Positions 11,495 to 22,463 of a DNA stretch of 64,000 nt are shown here, piece after piece (position 1 is the first letter of the stretch; each line of letters starts with the position of its first letter). The position numbers and the translations under genes are program-made. The DNA is from Adiantum capillus-veneris (Eukaryota; Streptophyta; Polypodiopsida; Polypodiales; Pteridaceae), in contig CM043962.1 in NCBI GenBank assembly GCA_014529385.2, positions 45,883,598 through 45,947,597 of the forward strand, written 5' to 3'. Under the pieces are notes generated by a model that saw only the letters and a list, made by a program, of their open reading frames with translations, was not told the DNA's origin and searched no databases.

Positions 11495-12930
11495 TGGAGC
11501 GAAGAGGTCATTCCTCTATTCACAATTGGCTCATTGTGCAGATAGAAAGACAACCATCGATTATCCATCAAACATGGAATCTCCAACTTTTAGCAGGACG
11601 ACTGTACAAACAAGGTAAGGATGGGATACTGAGACTATGTGTGCAACCCAAAGATACCACCTACTACCTCAAACAATCTCATATACAAAATACGGGATTT
11701 CACACTGGTGAAACACAGACAAGCCAATGGTTACAAAGACTGGGCGTCTACTGACCAAAAATGGAATACAGTGTCCATAAACATGTAAAATCCTATGATA
11801 GTTGTATAATATAGCCCCTAGTGGAACATACCACCATGTTTCGTGTAGTACAAGAACCTAAATGGAGTGCTCACATAGTTGAGTACTTAAAAAACAAAAC
11901 CTTTCCAGTGGAATGGGGCAAAGAAAGAATGAAAACTGTCGAAGAAGAGGCCAAACACTATCTGCTCATTGCCAACCAACTGTATAGGCGAGGAAAGGAC
12001 AAACAATTACGGCTGTGTGCTACAGAAAGCAAATATTATGTCATCCTAGATCAAGCACACACACGACAACCCGGAAAATACTTCTCTGTTGATAAAACAA
12101 CAAATCTTGTGCTACACTCAGGCATATGGTGGCCAACCCTGTTCATGGATGCAGTGACATATGTCAAACTATGTGATGAATGTCAACGCACAAAACTACC
12201 CCAAAGGAGAGATGAAATGCCACTAAGGCCAATGATGGGTGTACGTGATTTTTCCAAATGGGGAATTGACTTCATTGGACCCATCATCCCTCCAGGATAC
12301 AGGACACATGCACAATACATCATCGTAGCAACAGACTACATGATGAAATGGACGAAAGCAAAAGCAACCCAAAAAAATGATGCAAGGACTACTTTTTGAA
12401 AATGTCTTTACGCGGTATGGACTACCAATCGAAATATCGAGCAATAGAGGAAGACACTTTGTGAACGATGTCATTGAGAGCCTCCTTGACAAATTCATGG
12501 TGGTCCATCACAAGTCAGCACCCTATCATCCGCAATCCAACGGAGAGGCAGAGAGTACCAACAAAATCCTATGCACAGTGCTCACCAAGATAGTCAGTGA
12601 CTCAAGAAATGATTGGGATTAAAAGCTACACACCGCCTTATGGGATTATCGCGTAGCTTTTAAAACTTCCATTGGAACGACTCCCTTTAGCCTGGTATTT
12701 GGGATTAATGCTTTACTACCATTGGAATTCCTAATCAAATCCCTTAGAGTGGCAACACAATTAGGATGGATGGGCCATGAGCTATCGGAGAGACTAGACT
12801 TAAAGAGATAGCTGGAATATATGCTCAGAGAAAGCAAATGAAAGCTTTCCATGACCAACACGTGATTGATAAGGAGTTCCGAAAAGGGGATTACGTTCTC
12901 ATGTATACCCTAAAATAGCACTCCAAAAAA
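11491..12930 (+). pseudogene. LTR-1 integrase with D-to-N change in the catalytic triad
   Basis: The zinc-binding region includes 'HSGIWWPTLFMDAVTYVKLC' and 'DECQRTK' (around 12115-12190). The core has 'WGIDFIGPI' (first Asp). At the second catalytic position 'ISSNRGRHF' replaces the usual S-D-R/N-G. The third position is 'NGEAESTNKI'. The core shifts frame near 12395, and a TAA at 12620-12622 precedes 'KLHTALWDYRVAFKTSIGTT'. The C-terminal part continues to 'HVIDKEFRKGDYVLMYTLK' (about 12930). The Asn at the second position would abolish strand transfer. An extra linker (11491-11754) precedes the zinc-binding region. Confidence 0.8.
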
Positions 12931-13867
12931 CTCAAAACGCGAGGAATGGGGCCTTTTGTGATCCATGATATATCGCAAAGTGGCGCCATCAAACTTGCAA
13001 CATTTGCAGGAGAGGAGATGCCTAATTGGACGAGTGGTTGTAGGTCAAACAAATATCTTCTTCCGATGACACCAAAAGAACTCGCAACACTCCATGCAGC
13101 AGCTCAGCGCAGACGTCAAGCACATGACATTTAGGAACAAGCACAACAGGAAGCCAAACTCAGAATATTAAAACGCAGGGAACAAGCAAACTTCCAGAGG
13201 AAAGAACAACAAGATGTGGCTATTAAGAATGCTCCAATAGCATCCATACAAACGGCGGCTACATGGTTAGGAGGAATGGATCTACGCATTCAGTTACAAC
13301 TTGTCGACGGCACCACCGAAAGAGCGTTAGTGGACACAGGGGCCATAGCTAATATGGTTAACTACTCCACTTTCAGAAAAATCACACGGAACCTCTAATG
13401 CCCAAGACTATGGGGTTAAAGGTCTCAAACAAAGGTAGTATGGACAGTCTAAGCCACATAAATTTGCCAATCAACATTGATGGGACATTTTATCCACATC
13501 AATTTCATGTGGTCGAAGATCAACATCTTAACGAAGCAGTTATTCTGGGAGTGCCGTGGATGCGCACTTATCAAGCCACACCAAACTGGCAGGACAACAC
13601 TTTACTCATAAAAAACGAGGGCCAATCTTTAGCCATGCCATTCAAACGGACCATGTATGGGAACCTCTGCCATCGCCACACGCAGCAGCTCAGCGATCAT
13701 CCACCACCATGGTCACAAAAATATGGGTTAAAAAATCAATCATGGAAACCAAGCCTAAGCAATTGTGGATACCTAAACAAAAAACCAATACACGTAAACC
13801 TGCATTGCCTACACAGAAATTAAACCACCACAAATTGCCCATCGCTGTTGTCAAACAACCTAACCCA
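12931..13867 (+). pseudogene. LTR-1 post-integrase region with a second retropepsin-like domain
   Basis: After the integrase C-terminus ('GPFVIHDISQSGAIKLATFA') there is a basic Gln-rich helix. A new aspartic-protease-like fold follows: 'LQLVDGTTERALVDTGAIAN' (around 13280-13350, DTG triad), then 'INLPINIDGTFYPHQFHVVE' and 'EAVILGVPWMRTYQA' (around 13540-13580). The DTG plus ILG..W pattern is a retropepsin signature, and the domain is separate from the first protease at 8650-8890. A stop/frameshift at about 13396 splits it. The same domain, also downstream of integrase, is present at 44850-45170, so the arrangement belongs to the family. It could be a second protease or a clan-AA domain that no longer cleaves. 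Confidence 0.7.
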
Positions 13868-16501
13868 ATGGACCACTATCTTTGACAACCAAACACACTC
13901 AAATGGGTATGGCAAGCAAAACAACCTTGCCTTCATGATGCCTCTTCTAGCGGATCCATACCTAAGCAATTTCAATGGCAACCCAAAAAATACCAAAAAG
14001 CAACCCCACCGGCAGTATCAAAACTTTTGCAGGTCACAGTCAAACACAGAGTGCATCTTCTACAACTACTATTGTTCGGACCATGCAGCTTCCAAGGAAC
14101 CTCGCCATCAACAGCTAGTGAACATATTGTTCAGCACCTATCTCTTGCACAGCATCTTGTTTTCCCATCATATCCTCCATCATCATCATAGAGCCACACT
14201 ATACGGCTATGCATAGACACGTGCTTTATTCCCACGCACTTTGACACATGTTCATCGTGGACGAACCACTCTAGAAAGGGGAGAAATGCGGCTCGATTAT
14301 CATTGTATATACCATTATTATCATCTTACTTCTTTTCTTTTCTTTTCGTTTCCTTTCCTTTACTTTTCTTTATAAAACACAAGTTTTTTAGAGCCTGACA
14401 GACCCTTAGTTGGCATAATCATGAGCCAACCGTCACCATCTAATACCAGAATAAGAGTATGTATAGAAGGGAGGCGACACTTATTTTGGCTAATTTTTGG
14501 CCGACTAATATTCATTGTAAATAAATTTCTTTTACAAAAAAGCAAAAAATGATAGGTAATCAACAAAAAATTGATAAGTCGAGCCAGGAAAGTCGAAATC
14601 GACTTTTGAAAGTAAACTCCAAAACTTCAAAGTGAGGACTTCAAACATGGCAAATACGGAAAAATTCAACACAGGATGGATTTTGAGCCCACTTCAGAAG
14701 GATCAAAACTATAGATTGAACGCCATTTGTAGACCGAGTGTCAGAATGACAAATAGTTTGAACCGCAAGTGATATGAACAACAAGATACGAGCAATGAAG
14801 GTAAGTATAAATGGGGCATTCCGTTTAGACTGGGATTGTATAGTCAAAAGGGGCAACAGAAGCTCATTTGCAATCAAAGAGAGAGAGAGAGAGAGCCAAA
14901 GGAGCATAGAGTTTTCAGAGTTTCTTCCGCCCACTGTGACCACCTCGGTGGATCTCACTACACCAGATTTGACAGGTATGATCATTAACCTTGCAAGAGC
15001 ATGTGTGTGTGACCCATACTGCATGAACTGCACCAAAACAACCAATCGAAGCAATACAAGGTCACAAAATCGGCAAACTAACAGGGCCAATGAGGAAGTC
15101 CAAAACCCATCAAAAACAAGAAAAAGTTCATCAGTAGACCCCAACTAACTGACAAAATTAGCTAAGCTAAAAACAGTAGAAAAAAGTGATGAAACATGGA
15201 TCGCGATCCATGTTCCCCAAACCCTAAAATCATTGAAACTTCTACAGGAGCAACAACAGAGGGTCAGGAACAAACTCCTATGACTAGTTTTTTTAAAAGC
15301 ATCTCAACATGGATCGCAATCCATGTTCCTTTTTGCCAAAATCAGGATAAAAGTGGCTCACTAGCTGGACAATGTACAAATAGTACTGGTGTTCCAAAAT
15401 GATCACAAAAAGTACTCAAAGATCATCAAACCCACCTGGAATGTTACTTTCAGTTTGTAAATGGTCTTTTGATCAAAATTACTGCTAAAGTAATTTGGGA
15501 AACTTCACACTCTCCTCGAAGCCTATCAACAAGCAAAAGTAACCTAAGAATGGTGATGGGATCAAAACTAAGCAAAATTTTACTTGCAAAATGGTGAAAC
15601 TTGCAGGATTCAGTTTTCCTTCTCAAAAGAATTCAATGTTTGGAGGAAATTGCCAATGAACCAAGCAAAGCTATGAACTACAGATCTAAATCATCAGAAA
15701 TCAAAGCAAGGAGAGATCTCAAGCAAAACATGACTCCAAAAGTGGTTGCCAGAAACAAATTTGGTCAAAACGGAAAAAATATGGCCATAAACTAAAAAAT
15801 GGGGCAAACTATGGAAAAACATGTCCAAAGTTGAAAAAATTTCACCAGTGTACTAGGAAAACATATAGGAACAAATGTGCACAAGAACTATATCAAAATT
15901 CTTCCCAACATGGATCACGATCCATGTACCTTTTTGGCCAATATAAGTAAAACCCATGCCATCTGATTTAGTATGATCAAGAAAGCCAAGCCATGGAGTT
16001 TCAAGCCATTTGAATCCCAAAATCCACTTCAAAAAGCCAAAATCTCTAAATCTGTACATGATTTCCAAAATTCAGCCCAAGTGTCAAACCATTGATCCAA
16101 ATCCCAAAATTTTTGGACCAAGTCATAATCAAGATGAACCCTACCAGATGATATCATCAGATTTCCAAAAGATTTCCCAACATGGAGCGCGATCCATGTA
16201 CCTTCAGTCCTAAATCCAGAGAAAATTTCTTAGTAGCATCCCCTTATGCCTAGAAGCAACTTCCCAAAGTTAGAATTTTCAAATGCTTCCCAACATGGAT
16301 TGCGATCCATGTTCCTTTTTGCCAAAATCCATCTGTTACATTCCAGTCTTGTGTCTATAGTAATCCTAGGTGCACTGGTGAAATTTGGAGTAGTTTTGAC
16401 AAAGTTAAGCTCACTTTTTCATTTTATGGTCAAGTTTACACTTTTCGACAATTTTGATCAATGGATAAAACCTGATTTCACTTGCAAAAATTGGCAACAA
16501 G
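13868..16501 (+). other. LTR-1 spacer between pol and extra coding region
   Basis: About 2.6 kb without a supported gene. It contains a T/C-rich tract (14330-14372), a short (GA)n (14878-14893) and five 20-bp palindromes (15194-16312). Much of it (from about 14660) is present in inverted orientation at 42300-44310. Short frames show no conserved protein pattern between the copies. Confidence 0.6.
15194..16312. repeat. 3' cluster of five 20-bp palindromes
   Basis: Starts are at 15194, 15307, 15908, 16180 and 16293, giving spacings of 113, 601, 272 and 113 bp. The copy at 15194 is the perfect palindrome ACATGGATCGCGATCCATGT; the others differ at one to three bases, all within the arm-centre region. 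The inverted second copy (42466-43669) keeps the same layout. Confidence 0.85.
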
Positions 16502-19500
16502 ATGCCTCGAAGGAAAGCACAGAGGGAGTGGAATGTGCCACCCTATGAGATAACCGATATCTCATCAAGTGAGAAAGCTCACCTCATTGAACAAGTACTT
16601 GAATCAATTCCGGTAAACATCTTCATCGGAAGGTTTCAACCACCATCTTTCCACAGGAAATACGGACTTTGCACCAAAAACCAGAAGTGCAAGTAGGGGT
16701 CAGGTGCCTATAGCTTGACAACTTCTTACGACTGCCTCCTTGGGGACGCACAATCTATTGCAGAAAACGAAGGCAATAGACAATGATAAAGCCTTTTTGA
16801 AGCAACGAGGGCACAAGATCACATATCAACTACTCAGAAACGGAACTGCCATTGCATCTTATGTCACAATATTTCAAGGTGCAGAAGCCGCCTAGATATA
16901 CCGAACCTTTGTTGCATATGGCAGTGGTAATGGCGATGGGCTTGGCTGAAGGCGAGGTGGTCAGTTGTGACTTTGGTAACTATCTTCTTGACACGATTGT
17001 GGAAGAAAACGTGAAGGGCGGTCAAAGAATTAAAGCTTACATGAACGGGGGACCAATGCTCACACGGATATCCTATTAAGCACTAGGCATGATCGACAAT
17101 ATAGCACCTACTGAAGCGTAGATAGATCTAATCCACAGATCCAAAAGAGTTATAAGACCAGTGGCAGGACCTTCTACGAGGCCAAACCCAGGAGTCAAAC
17201 AGACAAGGCAAAGTGCACCTCTAAGGGATTTTGACAGCAAGAAAACCGAGTCAGACGCTCGGAGTAGCCAGGAAGAGGGGTCCCACCGAAGAGATACTCC
17301 TTCTGAGTACCAATCTTCAGAGGAGGAGCAGGATAGCCCATACACACTCGGATATACCTGGATGAGGAAAAAGGATGCACATTTGGCAAAAGCTATCCCC
17401 ATTACTCATGCCACGAGGACAATGGAAGAGGCTCAGACATTGAGGGAAAGGCTCCGCCAACAAAAGAAAGATCGTCATCAAACCCAAGAAACAAAAGCGG
17501 ATGATGAGAAAGAAGACAATGAAGTCGAGAATGATCCACTGATATGTAGGCAAACAGAGGATTTGAAAGGATCAAGCAACAAAAGAGGAAGCAAGCTAAA
17601 GAAAAATGAAAAATTGCCAGCAACATGCGGCAACACATTCACAATGAGCTCAAGCAAAAGATGGAGCAGAGGTAGCAAGAAGAATCAAAGAAGCCACGTG
17701 TCGATGATCTAGAATCATTTGATGAATCTGGTAAGAGTAAAAAAGAGGAAAGTCACTCGAAAGAAGAGGGACAACACGACACACAGGACCAGCAAGGTCA
17801 AGACCTTGGTTCTTCCAAGGATGCTAAGACACTTTCAGAGACGTCAGAAAAAGAGAAAGGAGAAAGTGCAGGACAGTCGGAGCAAGGGGTTGAAGGAAAG
17901 CAGACTGAACATCAAACGGATCAAAAAACAGAGTCACAAACAAAGCCTGCCACAACCTCTGATGCCTTAAAAGATTTGAAACAAAAGGAAAAGCATGCTA
18001 AGGGGGCTGAGAAATTGGATCAGAGCCGAAAAGACCAACATGGGCCAAGATCGTCACGCACACAAGCGGCCATGAAAGAAGGAGCGGAGATAGTTAGGTC
18101 ATTTGACATTGACGATCACTTAGAGCAGATCAAACTGCAGTTCCAATGTCAAAGAGCTCTTTAGAACCTAAAGGAGCTGGAGTTAGAAGACAACAAAAAT
18201 GAGGCATCTAGAGCAACAGGAAAATCCTTTCAGTTAAAGCAACAAATAGAAGCACTAAAGAACGCACAAGTCCAGGTGCAATCCGAGTTGCAAAGAGAAC
18301 AAGAGAATGCAACATACTATTACAAAGAAGTGAAACAATTCAACGAGGAAAACTCTGTATTGCAAATCGAACGGCAATGCTTCGAGGAGGAGCTAACCAG
18401 AGAAAAGGAACAAAATGAGAAGCTACAAGGCTCGTATGTGGTTAGCAGGTATCTAACTCAGCTTCTGGCCATACAGAAGGCACCCTCCTCTTCAACGATG
18501 ACTGCAGGATCTACTTCCTTGAGCCAGGAAATCAAAGAGTTGAAAGGGGCCCTAAAACAAGAGAATAGATAGATCATGATGGCAGGTCATAGGGCCCTAC
18601 AACAGGCCAAGGACGAGTAAATCGATGACTTAAAGAGGCAATTGGCTGAGGCAAGAGGGGAAGTAGAAGCTCTCAAATCCAATCAAACAAAGTATCCACA
18701 GGACCCAGGGGAATTTGAGCAGGGAGAAGGATTCGAACAATCAGCGTTTGAAACTCATCAAACAGAGATGTCCACTGTGAGTACTAAAAAAGGCACGTAA
18801 GAATCTGCAGATCCAGCCATGACATCCACCTCGGAGTCGGAAAAAGATGAAATTCAGTTCTGGATCTTAGAAGTAAAGGACCCTTCACACAAGGCGTATA
18901 TGCAATATGAACTAAAAGTATTGGAATCGATTGCCCTCCTCATGATCACTCTAGATGAGGTAGCAAAAAATCATGGGCACGAGATGATCGCACTACCATT
19001 GATGCGGCAAGAAGTTTGATTATGGCAGCAAAAGATGCTCCCCAAACTTGAACCAAACAGTAGAGGGGACTACAGAGAGGTTCTGCTTACGGCCCTTTAG
19101 ATTCAAGCCATCCTCGACAATCAACCACTCTCGCGGAAAAAATTGTTCGATCAGTGACCAACTGATGAAACATATTACAGGAATTCCCCCTAGTATCTCA
19201 GGGTAGACCCCACTTACTGTCCCGTCAACAGACGGCGATCCTGGGATAGTTTTTGTAGTTGGAAAAGCAAACGACCAGCAGTGCTGAGCTACCCGGTAAT
19301 CACAAAACCGCTTGATAACAACCCCCCATTCGAGAATTACATGGTGAAAACTCTAAAAGGAGTAATCAATATGATTAAAGAGATCCCAGATCTTGCTTGT
19401 CAGATTCTTGTAAAGATTGCCAAAATTCTCATCATGTGCATTACAGCTTTTAGAGACATTGAAGCAGCAAAGCATCCATGGCAAGTTTTTATGCAGGGTA

Positions 19501-19592
19501 TTTGCTGGAATATGGAGACAGAAATCCCCAGCAGAAATGTTATCATGGAATTATATGCAAGAGTTATGTTTTTACCCTCTCATTACATGTAG
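16502..19592 (+). pseudogene. LTR-1 extra 3' coding region: plant-transposon-protein-like and coiled coil
   Basis: The reading begins 'MPRRKAQREWNVPPYEITDI' at 16502. It continues through 'LPLHLMSQYFKVQKPPRYTE' and 'LLHMAVVMAMGLAEGEVV' (16850-16990). This matches the style of the poorly characterised 'putative plant transposon protein' domain found downstream of pol in plant retroelements (recalled, not searched). A long Glu/Lys/Gln-rich region follows (17161-18760), with strong coiled-coil character from 18140. The C-terminal blocks are 18819-19019 and 19281-19592. Several stops break it here. The inverted copy at 41087-42362 keeps the same protein, so it was coding in the ancestor. Its function is unknown; the position corresponds to env of retroviruses, but I see no signal peptide or membrane segment. 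Confidence 0.55.
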
Positions 19593-19842
19593 ACCTTTAA
19601 AGAAGCTTTCATGACAAGTTTCTTCGAAGTGGACTCTTCCATATTCAATCCAATGACGAAAGATCTGCCAGCCCGCCACATCTCCTAGCAGAGTACCATA
19701 AAAAATAATCCCTTCAGAGAGCTGCCAAGCAAAGTTGAGATTGAAGCAAGATCTCAAAAATTCAGATTTCTCACTGCAACGCTCGAAAGAAGATAGTAAA
19801 GTAAACTCACTCAGAGACAGCTTGCACAAGTACGTGCAATGA
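19593..19842 (+). other. LTR-1 3' untranslated segment
   Basis: This 250-bp stretch lies between the last open block and the purine tract. I see no feature in it. Confidence 0.4.
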
Positions 19843-19857
19843 ATAGGAAGGGAGGAA
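19843..19857 (+). promoter_or_regulatory. LTR-1 polypurine tract
   Basis: AATAGGAAGGGAGGAA lies immediately before the TG of the 3' LTR. It is the expected primer for plus-strand synthesis. Confidence 0.8.
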
Positions 19858-20736
19858 TGTTTGGTGGATATAGGCACATACGGACGTATGCACACCAAAC
19901 CCTGTGGACACTCTATTTTTAAAAAAAAACCATGTAGATGAGTTGTAATCATGATGTGATTAGACCATACGCTCTTTATTTCTCTGAGTCTACACCCTTG
20001 TAAGAGGGCAGATGTCCATGGGAAAGCCCCCTAACTTTTAAAGTCAAAACCCTTACTTTTGAAAAAAGAAGTATCATTAGCGGAAGGAAGAAAAAAGCGT
20101 GCACTGTAGAGGCTTCTTGTGACTACAACTTGTAATATTCTTTTCTCCTAAGCTGGTAATCAGAATTCTATTCCGAAGAGCACATTGCGTTCCTTGTCTC
20201 TTGCTCTACAATCTAAGTGTAATCATTTCCAATTCTATTGTGGTTTGCGACGTATTTTTTGTGAGCTAAATGCATTGATTTGGGAGTTAAAATGGTTGTT
20301 TTTTTATGTTTTGACCATGGATACGTGTTTCTATGCTTAAGGAAGATCTTTCCAAGTACTTTTGTTTCAGTTTTCTGCACATTTTTTGTGATGGATTGTG
20401 ATTTATGTACCTTCCCAGATGGTGAAAAAACTTGGTAGGATCGAGCCCATAAGTGTTGTGATACCTCTCCTTAAGTTTCATTGCATTCCGGATTTGTTTG
20501 GATACCGAAAAGGCGTGATGACGTTAAGTGGTGAGATTGGACGCATACCGATTGTCTGACTAGGAAGTGGTTGATTTGCTTTTGTCGTAGAATGAGTAGC
20601 CCTTGATTGCACTTTGGTGAGATTGACACTCTCATTAAGTCTCCATGCCCCTTCTTGAGTCGCTTCCTTGCATATTGACATTATGTTAGTACAAAAGAGC
20701 TATGCTGCAGACGTCCATCACGACGACCCGCTAACA
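19858..20736 (+). repeat. LTR-1 3' LTR, main part
   Basis: It repeats 1925-2814 and starts TGTTTGG. It ends CTAACA at 20736 but is followed by a second primer site and leader rather than by flanking DNA. Confidence 0.9.
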
Positions 20737-20974
20737 TTGGCGCCACTGTCGGGGAAACTGATCCTTAGGTGGTGAGTGACTCAGTGTACAAAAAAACAAA
20801 AAATCTCCCTTCAAGCTTTTGATACCCATTCCGCTTACCCATAGACAATGAAGCAGCTAGATGTAGGTTTAGTGCTTAATAGAGACTGGAGTCCGAGACT
20901 AGTCAGTGCATATTGACATTATGTTAGTACAAAAGAGCTATGCTACAGACATCCGTCACGGCGACCCCCTAACA
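20737..20974 (+). repeat. Duplicated primer site, leader and LTR tail at the 3' end of LTR-1
   Basis: After the 3' LTR the sequence repeats the primer site (20738 on) and about 160 bp of leader up to 'gactagtcagtgc'. It then switches to the last 75 bp of the LTR ('atattgacattatg' to 'ccctaaca') and ends at the ACTTT target duplication. The outer end is therefore a genuine integrated terminus. Confidence 0.85.
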
Positions 20975-21990
20975 ACTTTGCATTGTCTTGTGAGTATTTC
21001 TTGTGGTATATTATGATCTACAAAAAAATAGTAAAGCATTTACTGGCCGTAAGTGAGATGAGTACAATTGCCAAGTATTTGAATTGTTTCTACAGACCTT
21101 ATTATGGTTGAAACACCCGATGTAGTGAGACAACACTGCATCCTTGCCTTGTACTCCAGTGAAAAACCCTTGCCGTGACCCTCCCTCTCTTCTAAGGAAA
21201 CTATCGTCATACACTAGCACCTATCAACAAAAAGATTGATCATGATATTTCATAAGTGGGCCATCTCCAATACCATCTGAATGCCTTTAAAAATTACCAT
21301 CTGATTCTCGCCCATTTCCAACATCGACCTTCCCCACAAGTGAATAGACTGACTATTCATTACCTGAGCTCTAGGTGCCACGGGCCTACCCATGTTTTCC
21401 AAGCCAAGTTGTTTTGTTGTCGATTGAAACTGCTCATCTGTTGGAAAACTGGCCTCTCAGGACTTCGTTTCGTTGAATGTATCTTTGATCAGTTGCCACC
21501 TTGAAGTAAACTATGAGTTGTGGACAACTGTGTCAGCAAAATAAGATGTTGGTCCACTATATCATCATCCACAAATCCCATGTCTACCTCACAAAAATTT
21601 GCAATTGCAGCTAGGCAGTAGTCCTCCTATATATTAAGCTCATGCATGATATCTATGAGCAGAACGTAGTGCGTGTCACCTGCCATAGCAAAGCTGGGAG
21701 TGTAATTTAGAGGCAAAGTCACTTCCTTATTTGGGAATCTGACTCTAAACAGTCACTCAAAAAAGGCACGTGGGTTGTAATCACAAGGACAACCAGTAAT
21801 AACTTAGATTCCCATGCAGTACAATCTACCAACCGCAATCTCGGGTGTAATCATGCGCATAAGTGAAGTTGTCACTTTGCCGAGGTAAGCATTCAAAAGT
21901 TAGAGGCAGTACCCCCGCCAAATGTTTTAACTATACCCTCGCCCCAGATGAGTGCTCTTCTGCCTCTTTTCACATCCTCTACTACCCATC
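20975..21990 (-). pseudogene. Gene X homologue of element A, remaining part
   Basis: This is minus-strand sequence continuous with 1621-1924 before LTR-1 inserted. The block 'GKDAVLSHYIGCFNHN' (around 21100) resembles 'GPQAALAHYLGTLPTG' in gene X of element B. Further upstream are blocks such as 'MITPEIAVGRLYCMGI' and 'FRVRFPNKEVTLPLNYTPSF' (21640-21860), separated by stops and probable introns. Function is unknown, and similarity to B is patchy. Confidence 0.35.
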
Positions 21991-22198
21991 ATTTTAACTC
22001 TACCCCCGTCGACGCTACGTGGTAATCAAACCATCTCTTTTGTGCTCCCAATCCTTTTTGTGCATCTCCTCTTACTCTCTAGTGCTCCTCCTTTTTGCGC
22101 ATCCTCCTCTTACTCCTGTTTTGCAGTGCTTTAGTGATGCAGAACTCTACACACAGTGAAGAGGTATGCTACTACACTTTTGTGCACTTGTATTTTGT
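21991..22198. other. Spacer before hairpin array
   Basis: C/T-rich sequence with a short tandem 'tgctcctcctttttgcgcatcctcctcttactc' similarity. No gene is supported. Confidence 0.35.
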
Positions 22199-22463
22199 GT
22201 GGTCAGTACCAAGCGAATAAGGGAAGGTAAACCCTATTTGTTGCACCTGTTCGATTGGTACTGACCATCTTCTTTATTAATGGTGTTTGCTATTACACTT
22301 TTTTGAGGCCAGTACCAAGCGAACAGATGCAGGCAAACTTTGTTCGATGCACCTGTTCGCTTGGTACTGATCTCAGAAAATATAAATGATGTTTCCCATT
22401 ACACTTTTCTAAGGTTAGTACTAAGAAAATAAGGGAAGGTAAACCCTATTTGTTGCACTTGTT
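22199..22463. repeat. Hairpin array, left segment (about 106-bp period)
   Basis: Two complete hairpins (22201-22266 and 22307-22374) and one left arm (from 22412) are seen. Each pairs GGTCAGTACCAAGCGAA with TTCGCTTGGTACTGACC across a loop of about 32 nt. Units repeat every 105-106 bp with a linker like 'tgctattacactttttt'. The array continues at 23641-23708 and 30508-30860 after two insertions. Confidence 0.8.

Larger units (their letters stand above)
1925..20974 (+). mobile_element. LTR-1: 19-kb Ty3-type LTR retrotransposon with extra 3' coding region
   Basis: The element is bounded by the 5-bp target duplication ACTTT (1920-1924 and 20975-20979). It begins TGTTTGG and ends CTAACA. The order is 5' LTR, tRNA-Asp-like primer site, palindrome-bearing leader, pre-gag, gag with zinc fingers, protease, reverse transcriptase, RNase H, integrase, second retropepsin, palindrome-bearing spacer, extra coding region, purine tract and 3' LTR. 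The usual order PR-RT-RNH-INT identifies Ty3/gypsy. There is no chromodomain, and the extra 3' region and tRNA-Asp-type primer site recall the Tat/Athila branch, which I infer. Many stops and frameshifts make it non-autonomous now. It inserted into gene X of element A. Confidence 0.9.

Noticed and set aside
16502-19592. Envelope gene
   Set aside because: No signal peptide, transmembrane segment or fusion motif; the sequence is hydrophilic coiled coil.
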